Shown here piece after piece: positions 23,757 through 36,808 of a stretch of DNA of 64,000 nt. Made by a program: the position numbers and the translations under genes. The stretch is from Talaromyces rugulosus (lineage: Eukaryota; Ascomycota; Eurotiomycetes; Eurotiales; Trichocomaceae): assembly GCF_013368755.1 (NCBI RefSeq), contig NC_049563.1:2356001-2420000 (forward strand), given 5' to 3'. Positions within the stretch are counted from its first letter, which is position 1, and each line of letters starts with the position of its first letter. The notes under the pieces were generated by a model. The model had not been told where the DNA came from. It saw only the letters and a program-made list of their open reading frames with translations, and ran no database searches.

Positions 23757-25018
23757 GATGGCGACAGCGGATACTTTCTTGATCGTAAAAGTGCTATAAA
23801 ACAAAGTGTCAAGGAAGCCAACATTAGCAATGCTATTTGGAAATAACCCCGCATTAAAAGCAATTTTAGTGTTACTGAAATATATATTCTTTTTGTACCT
23901 GAAATGAGACCTATTCCCAAAAAATGTGTTGCCTGCTGATGCGAGATCAGACAGGGTTATGGATGCGCAAGGAGTCGCGCATACGCATGCCACGTACGCT
24001 CCCAGTTACAGTGCGCTAGTAGCAATTAGAATCAATCGATGCAGTAAAGAACACAGGTTTGGAAGTGGCATACTGCAGGTATGAATGATAATAAAAGAGT
24101 TATATTGATAACTACATGTAGCCTCCACGAAAAACAGAGCTGCATATGATATATCACGCATATGTACATGCAGGCACAATGTGCCGATCTATGGTGGCTG
24201 AGCTGAAGCTTTACGAACATTGATCACTTGATGATATATGTAGGCATGATGTGTCAAATTGATCAACGGTGGCTAAGCTGGATTCTTCAAAAATGTTATA
24301 AATATCAATTGATAATGCATACATCAATGTCAACTAGTAAAATATTGGTTCATGACGCAATTCATGCAGAAATGGAAGCTCCGGACAATAAATGATGCTA
24401 CATATTTCGTCATGTTAATGGATTCATATAGGTTCATAGTAGAAAATTATATGAATGGACTACCTTTACTTCATATGTACCATTGACATCATTGTGCCTT
24501 GAAGTGTAATTCGTCGTACGTGTATGTAGTTACCCGACCCGGCCAGTGGACCCGACCTGTCCCTTCCGGTGAACCCATATTTGTCGCGATATCGCCGAGG
24601 TAGCACTGGTTTTAGTGTTGGAGTAAGTACTTGGAGTTAGTTTCATACAGGTAGGTCCGAAAACCACTTTGAAGTTTTATCTCCAACGACAGAAATATCA
24701 TGTAAACAAAATGGAAGTCGGCAAATTTTACTATTTCAGGCTACCAAGAAACTCCCACATCAAACAAGCTGTGGTAATAATGTGTTATAACATTAACATA
24801 TATAGAGTAAAAAGTATGGACTCCCTAGGCGAAGATGATGAAATTGACATTTGATTTCTTCTATAGAGGAGAGAACAACGAGAAATAATCATCGTCATCT
24901 AGATAGAACTATCACAACATTTATGTTGTATTGTGTAGTTATAATGTTCTAGATACATCAGGCTCCGGCCCCATACCATCCTCACCGCCACCGACACAAC
25001 TTTGGTAAAGAACCAGGG
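23757..25018. other. AT-rich intergenic region between swnA and the dioxygenase
   Basis: No supported gene. The left part is the swnA promoter (genes run in tandem on the minus strand). It contains an imperfect tandem repeat (24160-24303) and several CATATG motifs. A short open frame at 24669-24854 has no recognisable features and is not called. Confidence 0.45.
24160..24303. repeat. Imperfect tandem repeat, two units of about 70 bp
   Basis: Two adjacent units (about 24160-24228 and 24235-24303) share a GTAC/GTAG ATG-CAGGCA-like opening and a GTGGCT(G/A)AGCTG core. Each ends in a TTCAAAAATGTT/TTTACGAACATT-like block. Identity is roughly two thirds. They lie in the swnA promoter side of the cluster and may be an old duplication or a degenerate element end. 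Confidence 0.45.
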
Positions 25019-26038
25019 CTAGTTATGATAGACATTCTCGTAAATAGCAGCAAGATCTTTCGCAGGGTCTTCGTTCTCAACGAGTCCTAGCCAAGTGCCA
25101 GCTGGTTTTTTGAATCCAAGCAGAGTTTGTAGCTTAGGGCTCATCTTTAGGACCTTACTTCGAGGAATGGATAAGAACTGATTCTCCTCCGTACGCAGGG
25201 TTCCTCGACAAAAGGCAAAATTCAGGATTTTACGAACCTCGCCAGGCATAGTATTGTGTCCCGCGCCGTGAAACAGGTTGCTGAGGAAAATGAAAGCGGA
25301 GCCTCGCTCCATCTCTGGAAATAATTGTTTTCAGTCCTGAGCGATAAACGATTTTTTTTTTAATCTCAAATACATGGACTTACCAAGAAAGGAAACTTCA
25401 TCAGATCTGCCACGTCTATCATGTCCCCACTTGTGAGAACCGGGAATAACCATAGTACCGCCATTTTCTCGCGTGATTCTGCTTCCAGCGATAAAGCAGC
25501 TGAAGCCGTCTACTTCATTAATCTTCATATCGGGGCGGTGCTTGCTGGAGAAAATCATGTCATCCTTGTGTAGAGCTTGACGAGGAGACCCGTGACCGAC
25601 AAAGAAACCCATTCCAATACTCAGTAACGGGTCAACGACAAGCTCTTCGGTATGTTCTTCATAAGTGGCATAGTACCTCTCCTCCAAAATTATTTTGAGG
25701 AGTTTCTCAATAGTCTCATTGGTATCGAGGATGTTGGCTAGGGTGTCCGACTTCCCAACCAAACCAGGAACAACCCTAGTCTTTTTTCCAATGAAGTTGT
25801 CATAGGAATCTGAATTGGCTATAGGCTTGGTGTAGGGCTCAAGCTCCTCGTCAATTTTGTCCAGGGTATTCAGCGGGACAAAATCGGTCAATATAACACA
25901 GCCATCACGCTCAATAAGTGCGAGAATCTCGTCCAGAGAAGAAGTTGCTGGAATCTTCGTAATGGCCCGGGGTGGTTGGTAGGACGCATCAATCGGGGGC
26001 AACAGACGAGGAGGAGCGTATTTCTTGTCTGTCTCCAT
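25019..26038 (-). CDS. swnH1/swnH2: Fe(II)/2-oxoglutarate dioxygenase, SwnH-like (copy 1)
   Basis: A PhyH-family non-heme iron dioxygenase in two exons, 26038 (or 26065) to 25384 and 25314 to 25019, about 315-324 residues. The HxD...H facial triad is visible as QALHKDDM, about two thirds along exon 1, and HGAGHN at the start of exon 2. GTMVIPGSHKWG is the typical strand beside the metal site. Two related genes, this one and the copy at 40463-41465, belong to SWN clusters. Work in Metarhizium assigns them late steps of swainsonine formation: hydroxylations and stereo-inversion on the indolizidine ring. I cannot tell SwnH1 from SwnH2 by eye. It is transcribed divergently from swnK, sharing a 1.7-kb promoter region. 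The start at 26038 (METDKK) is an alternative to 26065. Confidence 0.87.
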
Positions 26039-27740
26039 TTCTTTCTTTACTAATTTCAAGTCCAAATAGAGGTGTGGTCTTTGAAGCTCGACTGAGAAAA
26101 CTGGAAATGGAAGGGTAGTAATGTAGTTTTAGCAAATATGATCTATCTACATACATTGTTGCACCACTCAGTGAAACAAGGCTATTGCAGTAAAGTATGC
26201 ATAAGCGGCTCTGAGTGAATCCCGGTAGCAATGGCTTGCTTAAGCAAGGACTAAAAATCGCGTAAAATCAACTGATGAAAAACATTCATGCGTTGTCATA
26301 TCCCATGAAGCTTTGATCAACTTACTACGGAGTAGGCAAATAATGGTGATATATGACCGACGATGAGAAGCGGTGGATAATACGCTAATGCATGCAAGTT
26401 GGTCGTGGTCCGAGTAAGACCATTTCTCGATGTAACACAGAAAAATTGATGAAGGTGTGGCTAGCTGACAGTCTATTACTCTTTTCGGTGCTTGTGATGA
26501 ATCTACATGATCTTGTTGTACGTCGATCCATAGACCATCATTGTTGGTATTTAAGCTTAAAGTGTCTTTTTCCCCTGTGGGTTTCTTGATAATGCTCTAG
26601 ATATAATTCTCAATCCAGTAGAGATATAATAGACTTCTAGAAGAGTTGACCGCTTTTTTGATGTGTGCTATACATTGTTGCCACAGGCTTTTGCATACCA
26701 GCTGGCACGTAGTCAGCATTTGAAACAGGTCAAATTGGGCTTGCTTCCGGCCCCACCGCAGGCCTGCAAGCTTTCAAGCTTCCTAAGTACCCTGTTAAAC
26801 TTGTTAATTGTCTCGCTGCAGGTTTTAGGTGTACGCTAGTAGCTAGCCACATCGGACATACATGTGTATGTTAGATTTTGCAGCAACCCTCCTGCGTCGT
26901 CAACCATCCCCTTACAGCAAGACCCATATTACAGACTTCACTATAGGCTCAAAATAGTAGTCCAAATCAAGAAATATACTTAGCTAATAGACTTACGCAA
27001 CAGAAGCAATTTTTTTTTAAAAAAAGACCAATAACTAAATCAAGATTCATTCGTTTTTGCAGCAACGATGACTCCGCAATTGAAAATGCCTTTATTAGCG
27101 ATATAAATTACTAGAAGTCAGGCTTACAACTCTCTACCAATAAAACTTTCTTTTGTTCTCATCTCGTTGATTCAAGGTTATCAATCCATGGCACTCTAAT
27201 TCCACACAGGAGGTGTTTACATGTACGTTGAATCTGTGGCTCCTACGACAAGTAGAGAGGTCCAACAAAAGGCGATGCCGTTCTGTAACACTAGACCCTA
27301 AAAATAATGATCTAGACTCTAGCTTACTGGGATGTTACAACTCCTTACAGTACTGCATCACAAAGAACGTTTTATTTTAACGCATATCCTTCAAGTTGTA
27401 TCTGCAACTTTCTGGGTCTCCCTGCCACGTAACTGAGCAAAACTGCAAGGTCTTCGAACATGTTGTGCGGGTCTGACGATTTTGTACATCCGTAGGTAAT
27501 CGGTCGAATCGCTGTTTTTATTCCCGCATGTAGCGAAACATTTGATAGGATAACTTCGGTATTGTACCCTGTTAGGCCTAATGCAGTGGCAATTGGGTAC
27601 CTGACGTGGGAGAACTTGTGTTTATATCAGCTGCACAGAATGTTATGTCAATGGCCTGCAAACTCGGCCCTTGCAACCAACCGGTATCATATGAACATTC
27701 ATCATTTTGCTCTATCTTTATGATTTCTTACCAAATAAAG
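26039..27740. promoter_or_regulatory. Divergent promoter region swnH copy 1 / swnK
   Basis: 1.7 kb between two outward-facing cluster genes with no gene within it. Motif search by eye showed no repeated zinc-cluster palindrome. Isolated CGG and CCG triplets occur (for example near 26747). The open frame of swnK extends back to 27606 without conserved sequence. Confidence 0.5.
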
Positions 27741-30700
27741 ATGAATAGTATTTCAGAGCAAGACTACCAAGTTCTGGTTAACGACTTTAACGCCACTGAC
27801 GACATCTCGTTACTAGGTGGTCGTTTGGATCAGCTATTTGAGAAAGTTGCGGATAGCTTTCCAGATAAAATAGCCTTGATTCACAACGAAACCAACGTAT
27901 CCTTTAAAGAGCTCAATGTGCTTGCCAATACCTTTGCTCGAGGTCTCAAAAAGCGAGGTTTAAAACATGGTGATGTGGTCGGCCTTGCCGTATCACGCTC
28001 CATCGACCTTATTGTTGTTATGCTAGCCGTGCTAAAAATAGGTGCTTCTTATGTTCCTATCGACCCATCATTCCCCGCCGAACGCATCAATCAAATGGTT
28101 GAAGATGCCGGTCCCAAACTTATCCTCCTTAACGACAGTCCGACCAAGGGGCTTGCAGGATGGAAAGACCTATGTCTAGGTGTTGGAAATGCAAGAGATA
28201 GCTCAATCACCGACACGACCAACCTTGAAACTGAAATTCAACCTCGGGATCTAGCATATGTAATCTATACATCTGGTTCTACTGGGCGCCCCAAGGGTGT
28301 TGAGATTAGCCACGGAGCCGCTGCTAATTTTCTGAGCTCGTTGCGCAAGTATGAACCGGGTTGCAACGAGCATGATCGATTGCTTGCCATCACGACCATT
28401 TCTTTTGACATGTCAGCTCTAGAGCTGTTATTGCCACTTGTGTCTGGTTGCACAATGATAATCGCAAATTCAAGTGCCGTCAAGGATCCGCGCGAGCTCA
28501 TCGGCCTAATGAAGCGCCACCAAGTCACCATCTTGCAAGCGACACCCGCAACATGGACAATGCTTCTCGAGTCTGGATGGGGCGGAAAGCCGCGACTCTC
28601 CAAGGTCATTTGTGGTGGTGAACCTCTCTCTCGCCAACTTGCGGACCGCCTGCTCGCCTCTGCTGATTCGGTGTGGAATGTGTACGGACCTTCCGAGACG
28701 ACCTACGGAAGCGTTGGAAAAGTTGGAGAGGGCGACATTGTGGTGGGAAACCCGGTTGCCAACGGTAGAATCTACGTCCTCGACGATAATATGTCACCTG
28801 TGCCAAAAGGTTGTGAAGGTGAAGTATATATTGGCGGTGGCAGTGTATCGAATGGGTACCGCAATAAAGCCGAGCTCACACGGTCTCGCTTTCTCAACAA
28901 TCCTTTTCACGGTGGCATATTCTTCCGCACTGGTGACCTGGCTCGGTTTATAGGGCCGGGAAAACTACAAGTCATAGGCCGCATAGATGGGGTGGTCAAG
29001 ATCCGTGGTCACCGCATTGACGTTGGGGACATCGAAACAGTCCTTCTTGGTCATGCTAATGTTTCTGAGGCGGTTGTTATAAGTCGTGATGATCGTCTAG
29101 TGGCGTACTGCGTGCTTTCTGTACCCTTTCAAGAAACAAGTTCACTTGATAACATTCTACGCCCTTGGGTTGCCGAGCGACTCCCACTCTATATGCTGCC
29201 CACCTTTTTCGTACAAATGGATGCATTGCCGCTATCACCCAACGAAAAGGTCAACCGCAAGGCCCTCCCTGACCCGATAGAGTTAATCCAAATACAAAAC
29301 ACGATACAGCCCATCTCCGACTTGGAGCTACAAATACAAACTATTTGGTCAGACATTCTTGGCCACAACCGCATTGGCGTAGAAGATAACTTCTTCAACA
29401 TCGGCGGCGATTCGGTGCGCCTAATCCGCATGCAAACATTGATAGAGAAACAGCTGTGTCGGTTGGTACCAACACCCAAACTGTTCGAGCACTACACGAT
29501 CAAGACATTGGCCCTATACCTGGCTGGTACAGACAAGGAAAGCTACAAGCAGGAACCTCACAGCACAATGAGAGATGGACTTACTGGAAACGATGAAGAT
29601 ATTGCTGTAGTTTCTATGGCGTGTAGATTGCCTGGTGGTGTGGAAACGCCAGAGGATTTCTGGCAACTGTTGCAAAGCGGTGGAGACACCATTATCGATG
29701 TTCCTAGAGACCGTTGGGATGCTGAAAAGCTATACAATGCAGATCCTGATGTTGATGGCACGTCATATTGCCGCCGTGGTGGCTTCCTCAACTCAGTTCA
29801 TTCCTATGATGCATCGTTCTTCGGGATATCGCCGCTTGAGGCACGAGAAATGGACCCAGAGCAACACCTGATGTTAGAGCTGTGCTGGGAAGGATTTGAA
29901 CGGGCTGGTTATACAAAGAGTCAGCTGAGCGGTAGTTCAACAGGTATTTTCCTCGGCGTTAGCAAAAATGCGGCAGCAAATAGTATTCCGCGAGATTTCA
30001 AGGGATACTCTATCACCGGAAGCGCAAGCGCCACCATGTCTGGACGTGTGTCCTATACCTTTGGTCTTCAGGGGCCATCTCTAGTTGTTGATACTGCATG
30101 TTCGTCGTCTCTGGTGGCCACGCACCTGGCCTGCAATGCTTTACGCCACGGCGAATGCAACATGGCTTTGGCTGGCGGCGTCAGCCTTCTACTCACCCCA
30201 GGTATACACGTTGAATTTAGCAAGCTCCGCGGCCTTTCGAAAGATGGCCGCTGCAAAGCCTTCTCAGATGATACCGACGGTACGGGATTTAGCGATGGTG
30301 CCGCTATCGTGGTCCTAAAGCGCCTTTCTGATGCCCAGCGCGATGGCGACGAAATCCACGCCGTGCTGCCTGGTACTGCAGTGATGCACGGAGGTTCCAG
30401 CTCTGGCCTAACTGTACCCAGTGGCCCTGGCCAGGTGAGACTGATCCGCACTGCTTTGGCCCGCGCTGCGATGGAGCCAGGCGACATCGACTATATCGAG
30501 GCTCACGGCACTGCCACCAAGCTCGGCGACCCCATTGAAGCTGCCGCGTTGTCCGAAGTATTTGGGATGCAGCGCCCTAGCTCGAATCCTCTAAGACTTG
30601 GCTCTGCTAAGTCCAATATTGGACATACCCAAGCCGCTGCTGGCCTCGTCGGCTTGTTAAAGGTAGTGTTGTCTATGCAAAACAATACTCTGCCTAAAAC

Positions 30701-33700
30701 ATTGCATGTAAGAGAGCCTACTAGAGCAGTCGATTGGAAGAGCGCCAATATGGAATTGGTCCTACAAAATCGACCATGGCTGCCAACCGACAGCCGGCTG
30801 CGTCGGGCTGGTGTGAGCGCCTTTGGCATTGGTGGCACAAACGCTCATGTCATCGTTGAAGAGCCCCCTAGGATCATCATTGAGGATACCGCTGACAAGA
30901 TCACTAAATCCGAACTCCCAATTGCCGTGCCTTTCGTCCTGTCAGGCAACAGTGTCTCTGCTCTTAGGGCACAGGCTGAGAAGCTGCGGATACATATCGA
31001 GAGCGGCTATGGAAAGGACCACCGTCTGAGCGATGTAGCATACTCGCTAGCCACATCCCGCACACATTTCCACCAACGACTGGTAGTTATCGCAAAAGAT
31101 AAGGCGCAGATTCTGCAGAAGCTGGAGTTTGTCAGCTCGGGCTCTGGTAAGCTGCGCAATGTGAACGAGATCGGCAAGGCAAGCTTGGGAATGCTCTTCA
31201 CTGGACAGGGTAGCCAACAACTAGGAATGGGTAAAGATTTATATGCTATCTATCCTGTTTTCCGTGATGCCCTAGACGACATTGTTGGGAGGTTCACAGA
31301 GCTGGAGTGGCCCCTTCTCGATATCATGTGGGCCGAACCGGGAAGCGCGAGTGCTTCCTTGTTAAGCCGTACGGAATTCGCACAGCCTGCTCTGTTTGCC
31401 CTTGAGGTATCTCTCTGGAAATTGTGGCAGAGCTGGGGCGTGAAACCTGCTTTTCTGCTTGGACACAGTGTCGGGGAGCTTGCAGCGGCTCATGTTGCAG
31501 GAGTCTTAGACTTGCCCGACGCCTGCCGACTTGTGATGATGCGCGGTCGGTTGATGCAAGCCCTTCCAAACCATGGAAAGATGGTATCAGTAGAAGCAAG
31601 CAGCGTCGAGATGGTAGTGGTAGTTAATAAACTGCGCCAGAGTGGCAAGGTTGAAATCGCAGCCTACAACACACCTTCCGAAACTGTTATATCTGGAGAT
31701 TCTGAGGCTGTTGATGCTGTAGTAGCTCACATAGCAAAAGGAGGTCGTAAGGTCAAGGTGCTCGACACTAGCCATGCTTTCCACTCATATCACATGCTTG
31801 GTATGCTGGTTGACTTCAGGGCCGTGGCCGAAACTGTTCGCTTCAGCCCACCGAAGATCCCTATTATCAGCAGCATGACTGGGAGAGTGGCCAATCCGGG
31901 CGAGCTTGAACAAGCCAAGTATTGGGTTCAGCAGGCCCGCAATGCTGTTCGATTTAGCGATGCGTTCCAAGAGCTTGCCAATCAAGGTGCGAACGTCTTT
32001 CTCGAACTTGGGCCCAGTCCAGTGCTTTGCAGCTTGGGGGCGGCATGCATTGCCGATACTTCTAAAGCGAGTACTGCTCTCTGGCTTCCCTCTCTGAAGC
32101 GAAATATGGATGGAAGCTCCGTGATCCAAAATAGCGTTAGCGAGCTGCACGTGCGACATGTGCCGGTTGACTGGTCTGCATACTTCAAGCCTTTTGGTTG
32201 CCAAAGAGTGAACCTCCCTACTTATGCTTTCAATCGGGAGGGTTTCCAACCTCCGAATAAGGTGTCCAGTTGGTTTGGTGGCATCTCAGCAAGCACCGAC
32301 GCTGATCAAGCCATAGAAAAGATGATGTTCGAAATCAAATGGCGTCGGCTCGACAAGGACAACATCCAACCACGTGGTATATGGGGTCTTCTCTGCCCAT
32401 TAGAGGAAACAGAGTGGACAAAAGACGCCCAAAGAGCATTATCAAACGCAGGGATCCAACTAGCACCTGTTACGAAGCTTCAGCAGGCCAAGCAGCTTGA
32501 CGGGCTGCTCTCTCTGTGGGACTCTGACGCCGATGTTGTGCAGATGGCGCATAACTTCACCGCAAAAGCGTTGGCTCAGTTGCAAGCGGTAGCCAGAATT
32601 GGATTTGATGTGCCAGTGGTCTGGGTCACCCGGCATGCCATAACTACCGGCGACGGTGATCGACCTGTGAAGATCGGAGCCGCACCGCTATGGGGTCTGA
32701 TGCGAACTGCTCGGAGTGAGCATCCGGAGTTACGTCTACGCTTGATCGATGTGGATGAGGAGACGAACCTGGCTGCACTAGGCTTGACCCTGATGCTGGG
32801 TGATCAAACAGAAACCGCTGTCCGCAAGGAACAGCTTCTGATGCCGTACATGGAGCGAGTTAAGTTGGCTACATCGCCACCAGCTGGGCAGCCATTGCTT
32901 CAAACTGCCGGCGCTGTATTGATTACAGGTGGCCTCGGTGATCTTGGTGGCCGTGTAGCCCGCAGACTGGTGAGCTCGCATGGGGTTTCCGACTTGGTTT
33001 TAATGTCGCGGCGTGGCATGGAATCCCCGGGTGCTGAAGCATTTGTGGCCGAGCTTGCAATGTTAGGAGCTAAAGCTACTGTAGTTGGCGGCGACATAGC
33101 AGATCTTGGCAGTCTTCGGTCTATCATGCAACTATTTACAGCCAATCGACCCTTACGCGGCGTGGTTCATGCTGCTGGGGTAGTTGACTCAGGGATTCTA
33201 TCGTCCTTGACGCCCCAAAAATGTGACACGACGCTTGCGCCAAAGGTAGACGGCGTATGGAATCTCCACCAACTCACCAAGGATCTAGACCTGGATCTCT
33301 TCATGATGTTCTCCTCCATCTCTGGTATCATGGGTTTACCGGGACTGGGAAACTATGCCGCCGCCAACTCCTTTATGGATGTGCTTGCATACCTGCGGCG
33401 CGCACAGGGTTTGCCTGCAACGTCGGTTGCATATGGTATCTGGAATGGAGAAGGCTTGACTACTAGTCTTGCTCCGACAACTCGTACCCATCTCTCGCAG
33501 CTTGGACTGGGCTTTCTTGCGCCGGAAGTTGGGCTGGACCTATTCGAGGAGGCTGTTCAACAAGGCCGAGCGCTCACAGTGGCTGCAGTCCTTGATTTAC
33601 CGCAGCTCAAGGCCTACTACGAAGACCAAGGGGGAGTGCCTCCATTCCTACAGTCAATTCTTGGTCAAACCAAGGTTAGTACGCCAACTAATCAACCCAT

Positions 33701-35219
33701 CAGCTTGCGTGAGATGTTGCTCGATGCTGCCCCTGAACAGCACGGCAGCATAGTATTGCGTATGGTCCAAGGAACCATAGCCAAAGCCTTAGGACACACC
33801 CGAATGGATTATATAGACGCCAGTCGACCCCTGCATGAATTGGGGATTGACTCTTTAACCGCGGTTTTGACGCGCAACCATCTATCAACGTTGACGGGCA
33901 TAGCACTGCCGCCCAATATTACCCTCCTTCATCCTAACCTGAAGTCACTTAGTAATTTTCTCTTGTCACAATTGCTAAGCGATATGGAGAGTGGCACATC
34001 AAGTGTGTCAGAGAATGGCGCTTTAACTCCACCCAGCACGGTATCGGCTGCTTCTTATATCAACATGGTAGACATCCGAAGGGGTGTCTTGGATCCAAGT
34101 TTCGAGTTCAATAACATCGCCACCTCATGTTCGGGCACTCCTAAGACTGTTTTCGTGACAGGCCCAACAGGCTTTGTTGGCGCATTCATGGTACACGAAT
34201 TTCTTGAAAGAGGCATCGCTGTGTACTGTCTTGTACGTGCTAGCAGCTCACATCAGGCGCAGGAACGCATGGTCGAAACTCTGAAACAATACGGCCTCTT
34301 GAGGCCTAATTATGAGCACCTACTTAACGTGGTGGTCGGTGATCTATCCCAGCCCCTGCTCGGCCTTTGCGAGGATGTGTTTTACGACCTGGCCAACCGA
34401 GTTGATGCTATTCTTCATTCCGGGGCTCTTGTTGATTGGATGCGCCCATTGGAAGATTATATCGGTCCCAACGTCCTTGGAACGCATGAGATCCTACGTT
34501 TGGCCTCCCATGGTCGTCACAAGGCAGTTCACTTCATATCCACCATCTCCACATTGCCTATTCATGTGGGCTACGGCCTTTCTGAACATGACGGAGAGTA
34601 TGGCTACGGTACCTCAAAATGGCTAGCTGAAAGGATGATTGTGGCGGCTCGTTTTCGGGGCGCGAGGGCATCGTCCTATCGTTTGCCTTTTGTAGCTGCC
34701 TCGACCACTAATGGCCAGTTCCGACTTGATAAAGGTGACTTTCTCAACAACCTTATTACTGGAAGTCTAGACTTGGGTGCCTTTCCCTCACTTGATGCGG
34801 ACCTATCTGCTGTGCTGCCTGTTAATTATCTGTGCAATACTATTGCTACCATTATGACGGAAGACCATCAGCGAGTTGATGAGGACTACGACTTTGTTAA
34901 CCCGCAGGCGACTACATTTAACCACTTTCTCAAGGCCATGAGCATCGCTAGTGGTGGTGGTGGAGAGACGATCCCCTTTAGCGAGTGGCGCCGTCGAGCA
35001 CATGAGTATACAGCAATTCATCCAAAGAGTTCGCTGGCCCGCATCGCTACTATCATCGATGGCTACACGGACGAAACTGCAGGTGCTTTGATGAAGGGGA
35101 ATCCTATCGGCAAGCACGTCTTTGGACTAGACGTTTATCCCGCCCCGTTGTTAGATAAGGAATATGTACGCAAGTATTTCGATCGTATTACAGCCGCAAA
35201 GACAAAAATGGAAATATAA
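27741..35219 (+). CDS. swnK: Swainsonine hybrid NRPS-PKS SwnK
   Basis: A single intronless frame of about 2,492 residues with the distinctive order A-PCP-KS-AT-KR-ACP-R. The adenylation domain spans roughly residues 25-470 (core [11 protein letters not shown] near 176). The PCP serine is near 558 (NIGGDSVRL). The KS cysteine is in [10 protein letters not shown] near 787, with histidines near 922 (EAHGTATK) and 962 (KSNIGHTQ). AT serine is in [10 protein letters not shown] near 1243, with the malonyl-type signature HAFH downstream. KR Rossmann motif is [10 protein letters not shown] near 1728 and its YAAANSF near 1870. The ACP serine is in LGIDSLTA near 2038. The terminal thioester reductase starts [10 protein letters not shown] near 2138 with YGTSK near 2289. 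There is no condensation domain and no dehydratase, matching SwnK. It should load pipecolate (or its precursor), add one malonyl unit, and release an aldehyde that cyclises to the indolizidine core. The start at 27741 (MNSISEQ) is preferred over 27606. Confidence 0.94.
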   Translation: MNSISEQDYQVLVNDFNATDDISLLGGRLDQLFEKVADSFPDKIALIHNETNVSFKELNVLANTFARGLKKRGLKHGDVVGLAVSRSIDLIVVMLAVLKIGASYVPIDPSFPAERINQMVEDAGPKLILLNDSPTKGLAGWKDLCLGVGNARDSSITDTTNLETEIQPRDLAYVIYTSGSTGRPKGVEISHGAAANFLSSLRKYEPGCNEHDRLLAITTISFDMSALELLLPLVSGCTMIIANSSAVKDPRELIGLMKRHQVTILQATPATWTMLLESGWGGKPRLSKVICGGEPLSRQLADRLLASADSVWNVYGPSETTYGSVGKVGEGDIVVGNPVANGRIYVLDDNMSPVPKGCEGEVYIGGGSVSNGYRNKAELTRSRFLNNPFHGGIFFRTGDLARFIGPGKLQVIGRIDGVVKIRGHRIDVGDIETVLLGHANVSEAVVISRDDRLVAYCVLSVPFQETSSLDNILRPWVAERLPLYMLPTFFVQMDALPLSPNEKVNRKALPDPIELIQIQNTIQPISDLELQIQTIWSDILGHNRIGVEDNFFNIGGDSVRLIRMQTLIEKQLCRLVPTPKLFEHYTIKTLALYLAGTDKESYKQEPHSTMRDGLTGNDEDIAVVSMACRLPGGVETPEDFWQLLQSGGDTIIDVPRDRWDAEKLYNADPDVDGTSYCRRGGFLNSVHSYDASFFGISPLEAREMDPEQHLMLELCWEGFERAGYTKSQLSGSSTGIFLGVSKNAAANSIPRDFKGYSITGSASATMSGRVSYTFGLQGPSLVVDTACSSSLVATHLACNALRHGECNMALAGGVSLLLTPGIHVEFSKLRGLSKDGRCKAFSDDTDGTGFSDGAAIVVLKRLSDAQRDGDEIHAVLPGTAVMHGGSSSGLTVPSGPGQVRLIRTALARAAMEPGDIDYIEAHGTATKLGDPIEAAALSEVFGMQRPSSNPLRLGSAKSNIGHTQAAAGLVGLLKVVLSMQNNTLPKTLHVREPTRAVDWKSANMELVLQNRPWLPTDSRLRRAGVSAFGIGGTNAHVIVEEPPRIIIEDTADKITKSELPIAVPFVLSGNSVSALRAQAEKLRIHIESGYGKDHRLSDVAYSLATSRTHFHQRLVVIAKDKAQILQKLEFVSSGSGKLRNVNEIGKASLGMLFTGQGSQQLGMGKDLYAIYPVFRDALDDIVGRFTELEWPLLDIMWAEPGSASASLLSRTEFAQPALFALEVSLWKLWQSWGVKPAFLLGHSVGELAAAHVAGVLDLPDACRLVMMRGRLMQALPNHGKMVSVEASSVEMVVVVNKLRQSGKVEIAAYNTPSETVISGDSEAVDAVVAHIAKGGRKVKVLDTSHAFHSYHMLGMLVDFRAVAETVRFSPPKIPIISSMTGRVANPGELEQAKYWVQQARNAVRFSDAFQELANQGANVFLELGPSPVLCSLGAACIADTSKASTALWLPSLKRNMDGSSVIQNSVSELHVRHVPVDWSAYFKPFGCQRVNLPTYAFNREGFQPPNKVSSWFGGISASTDADQAIEKMMFEIKWRRLDKDNIQPRGIWGLLCPLEETEWTKDAQRALSNAGIQLAPVTKLQQAKQLDGLLSLWDSDADVVQMAHNFTAKALAQLQAVARIGFDVPVVWVTRHAITTGDGDRPVKIGAAPLWGLMRTARSEHPELRLRLIDVDEETNLAALGLTLMLGDQTETAVRKEQLLMPYMERVKLATSPPAGQPLLQTAGAVLITGGLGDLGGRVARRLVSSHGVSDLVLMSRRGMESPGAEAFVAELAMLGAKATVVGGDIADLGSLRSIMQLFTANRPLRGVVHAAGVVDSGILSSLTPQKCDTTLAPKVDGVWNLHQLTKDLDLDLFMMFSSISGIMGLPGLGNYAAANSFMDVLAYLRRAQGLPATSVAYGIWNGEGLTTSLAPTTRTHLSQLGLGFLAPEVGLDLFEEAVQQGRALTVAAVLDLPQLKAYYEDQGGVPPFLQSILGQTKVSTPTNQPISLREMLLDAAPEQHGSIVLRMVQGTIAKALGHTRMDYIDASRPLHELGIDSLTAVLTRNHLSTLTGIALPPNITLLHPNLKSLSNFLLSQLLSDMESGTSSVSENGALTPPSTVSAASYINMVDIRRGVLDPSFEFNNIATSCSGTPKTVFVTGPTGFVGAFMVHEFLERGIAVYCLVRASSSHQAQERMVETLKQYGLLRPNYEHLLNVVVGDLSQPLLGLCEDVFYDLANRVDAILHSGALVDWMRPLEDYIGPNVLGTHEILRLASHGRHKAVHFISTISTLPIHVGYGLSEHDGEYGYGTSKWLAERMIVAARFRGARASSYRLPFVAASTTNGQFRLDKGDFLNNLITGSLDLGAFPSLDADLSAVLPVNYLCNTIATIMTEDHQRVDEDYDFVNPQATTFNHFLKAMSIASGGGGETIPFSEWRRRAHEYTAIHPKSSLARIATIIDGYTDETAGALMKGNPIGKHVFGLDVYPAPLLDKEYVRKYFDRITAAKTKMEI

Positions 35220-35376
35220 GTGAACAGAGGTAGAGTAGTTTCTAAAATAGATCGCACTTATACTACTGGGTTTTGTCATTTTACACTGTGAAAGAGGGAG
35301 AAGAGCTGTAAATTCATTCTATATAGATTGTCCCTGCGATTCATCATCCTCTTATTGCGTGTGCATTTTTTTCTCT
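35220..35376. other. Convergent 3' gap swnK / swnN
   Basis: 157 bp between the two stop codons. AT-rich, with no gene or clear terminator structure. Confidence 0.5.
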
Positions 35377-36312
35377 CTACAATATTGATTCCGGACACTC
35401 GTCAAACTGGGATAGGCCTTCTCGTAAGGTTCGGAAACGAACACTCGGAAAGTACTTCTCTTTCTGGGCTTGAGCCTTTTCCAGGGGGATTGCACATGCC
35501 TGGCTGATGGAAAGCAGGTAATAGTCGGCCAGAATCATCGTGTCCTCATCTTTTGATGCCTTGATCATCTCTACAACCGTATGCAGTGAAATATGTTTTA
35601 TCGTTATATTGGGGAGGTGTTTTTGTTTAATGAGCATGGCTGCGTCGTTCCAGCAGCTACGCTCGCCTGACATGAAGGTATAGGGCTCCCATGAGCCCGG
35701 TGGTGTCTTCACCAACGATGATAGCCCTTTAGCGGCGTCTCGAGCCCATGTAAAATCCACAGGCTCATTTCCGGTCCCTGGGATCACAATCTTCTGGCCA
35801 TCTGCCCAGTTTACAGGGTGGCATTCACCAATGTCTTTGATGTGCCGATTCTTCGGTGGTACGAAATAATCCGCCAACCAGCCAATACAAACTAAAGTCC
35901 ACTCAACATCCGATTGACTCCGTAGCATCTCACGGATTGGCTCGTGCGGAGTATAGTAGAAGCCAGGCTCATCCGGATAAGACTCGATATTTGCTGCAAA
36001 CTCGGCTGGAATGAAGCGTTTGCACTTTGGGCTCTCCTGGCAGGCCAGTATGAGAGTCTTGTGGACAACAGTATAAGCTGGAGAAAAGTCTGAAATTGTG
36101 GATATCAACACCTCACAATCGGCCAGCGGCCGTCTCAGAGATGAGAGAGTATAATCCGTGATAGCCTGAGCGACACCACCCTGGTCCTCAAGTTGAGGCT
36201 TATAAGTCCGTGTTAGGATAATGAGTTCATGGCCGGCTTTGACAAACTCTTCACAAATGTAACGAGTCAAATCGCCATAACCAGCAATTGCCACACGCAT
36301 CGTGGAGTGCAA
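35377..36312 (-). CDS. swnN: NmrA-like reductase, SwnN-like
   Basis: A single-exon atypical short-chain dehydrogenase of the NmrA/isoflavone-reductase type, 307-311 residues. The Rossmann glycine motif near the N-terminus is VAIAGYGDL, followed by LIILTR. Further features are RFIPAEFAANIESYPDEPGF, which resembles the family's substrate loop, and DAAMLIKQ in the middle. No membrane segment or signal peptide is seen. Two such reductases are part of SWN clusters. SwnN is thought to reduce an imine or ketone of the ring made by SwnK, while SwnR makes pipecolate. I assign swnN here by its place next to swnK; the two names could be swapped. The gene is divergent from the next reductase over a 496-bp promoter. 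Start MRVAIAGYG at 36300 is an alternative. Confidence 0.78.
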   Translation of the reverse strand: MHSTMRVAIAGYGDLTRYICEEFVKAGHELIILTRTYKPQLEDQGGVAQAITDYTLSSLRRPLADCEVLISTISDFSPAYTVVHKTLILACQESPKCKRFIPAEFAANIESYPDEPGFYYTPHEPIREMLRSQSDVEWTLVCIGWLADYFVPPKNRHIKDIGECHPVNWADGQKIVIPGTGNEPVDFTWARDAAKGLSSLVKTPPGSWEPYTFMSGERSCWNDAAMLIKQKHLPNITIKHISLHTVVEMIKASKDEDTMILADYYLLSISQACAIPLEKAQAQKEKYFPSVRFRTLREGLSQFDECPESIL

Positions 36313-36808
36313 ACAATTATGGAGGAGGTAAGAAGAGAACGATGTATTGACACAACACGCAAATTTGTAACCGAAACAAGGAATACCTGCATGACAAATC
36401 TAGCTTTGAGGGAAGGTCATATCTGTGCCTGTAGAGACACGTAACCCGGCATGTACGAATGCATTGTCTAACATGCGGGATGGTTACTCTGCAGTAACTA
36501 CATATGTGCATGTTAGCCTAGCATATGCACGACCTATCTCGGACTTGTTGATCTATCACGTACATTGCGGCCCGATAGCGGCGAGAAGTCTATGGCCGTA
36601 ATTGATTTTAGTTTCATGTTTATCGCACCTTTTTTAAGGAAGTGGCGAGAAATTTTGCGTCTTGTCATCCCAAGCGATTATTAACAATTCGGTCGACTAA
36701 GTGACTTATATCACAGAACTAGTGCAAGTGTCGTTGAGAGTCAATACCTTGCAAGATTTTTAAGTTTTTCGGCCTTGCACACAAGTATCTATTCACCTCT
36801 CACTCACG
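36313..36808. promoter_or_regulatory. Divergent promoter swnN / swnR
   Basis: About 496 bp between two outward-facing starts. Near 36500-36530 there are two self-complementary sites, ACATATGT and GCATATGC, about 15 bp apart. No gene. Confidence 0.5.

Noticed and set aside
23757..23993. N-terminal extension of SwnA up to 23993
   Set aside because: Sequence shows no targeting signal or family similarity; the internal start at 23756 begins the conserved part.
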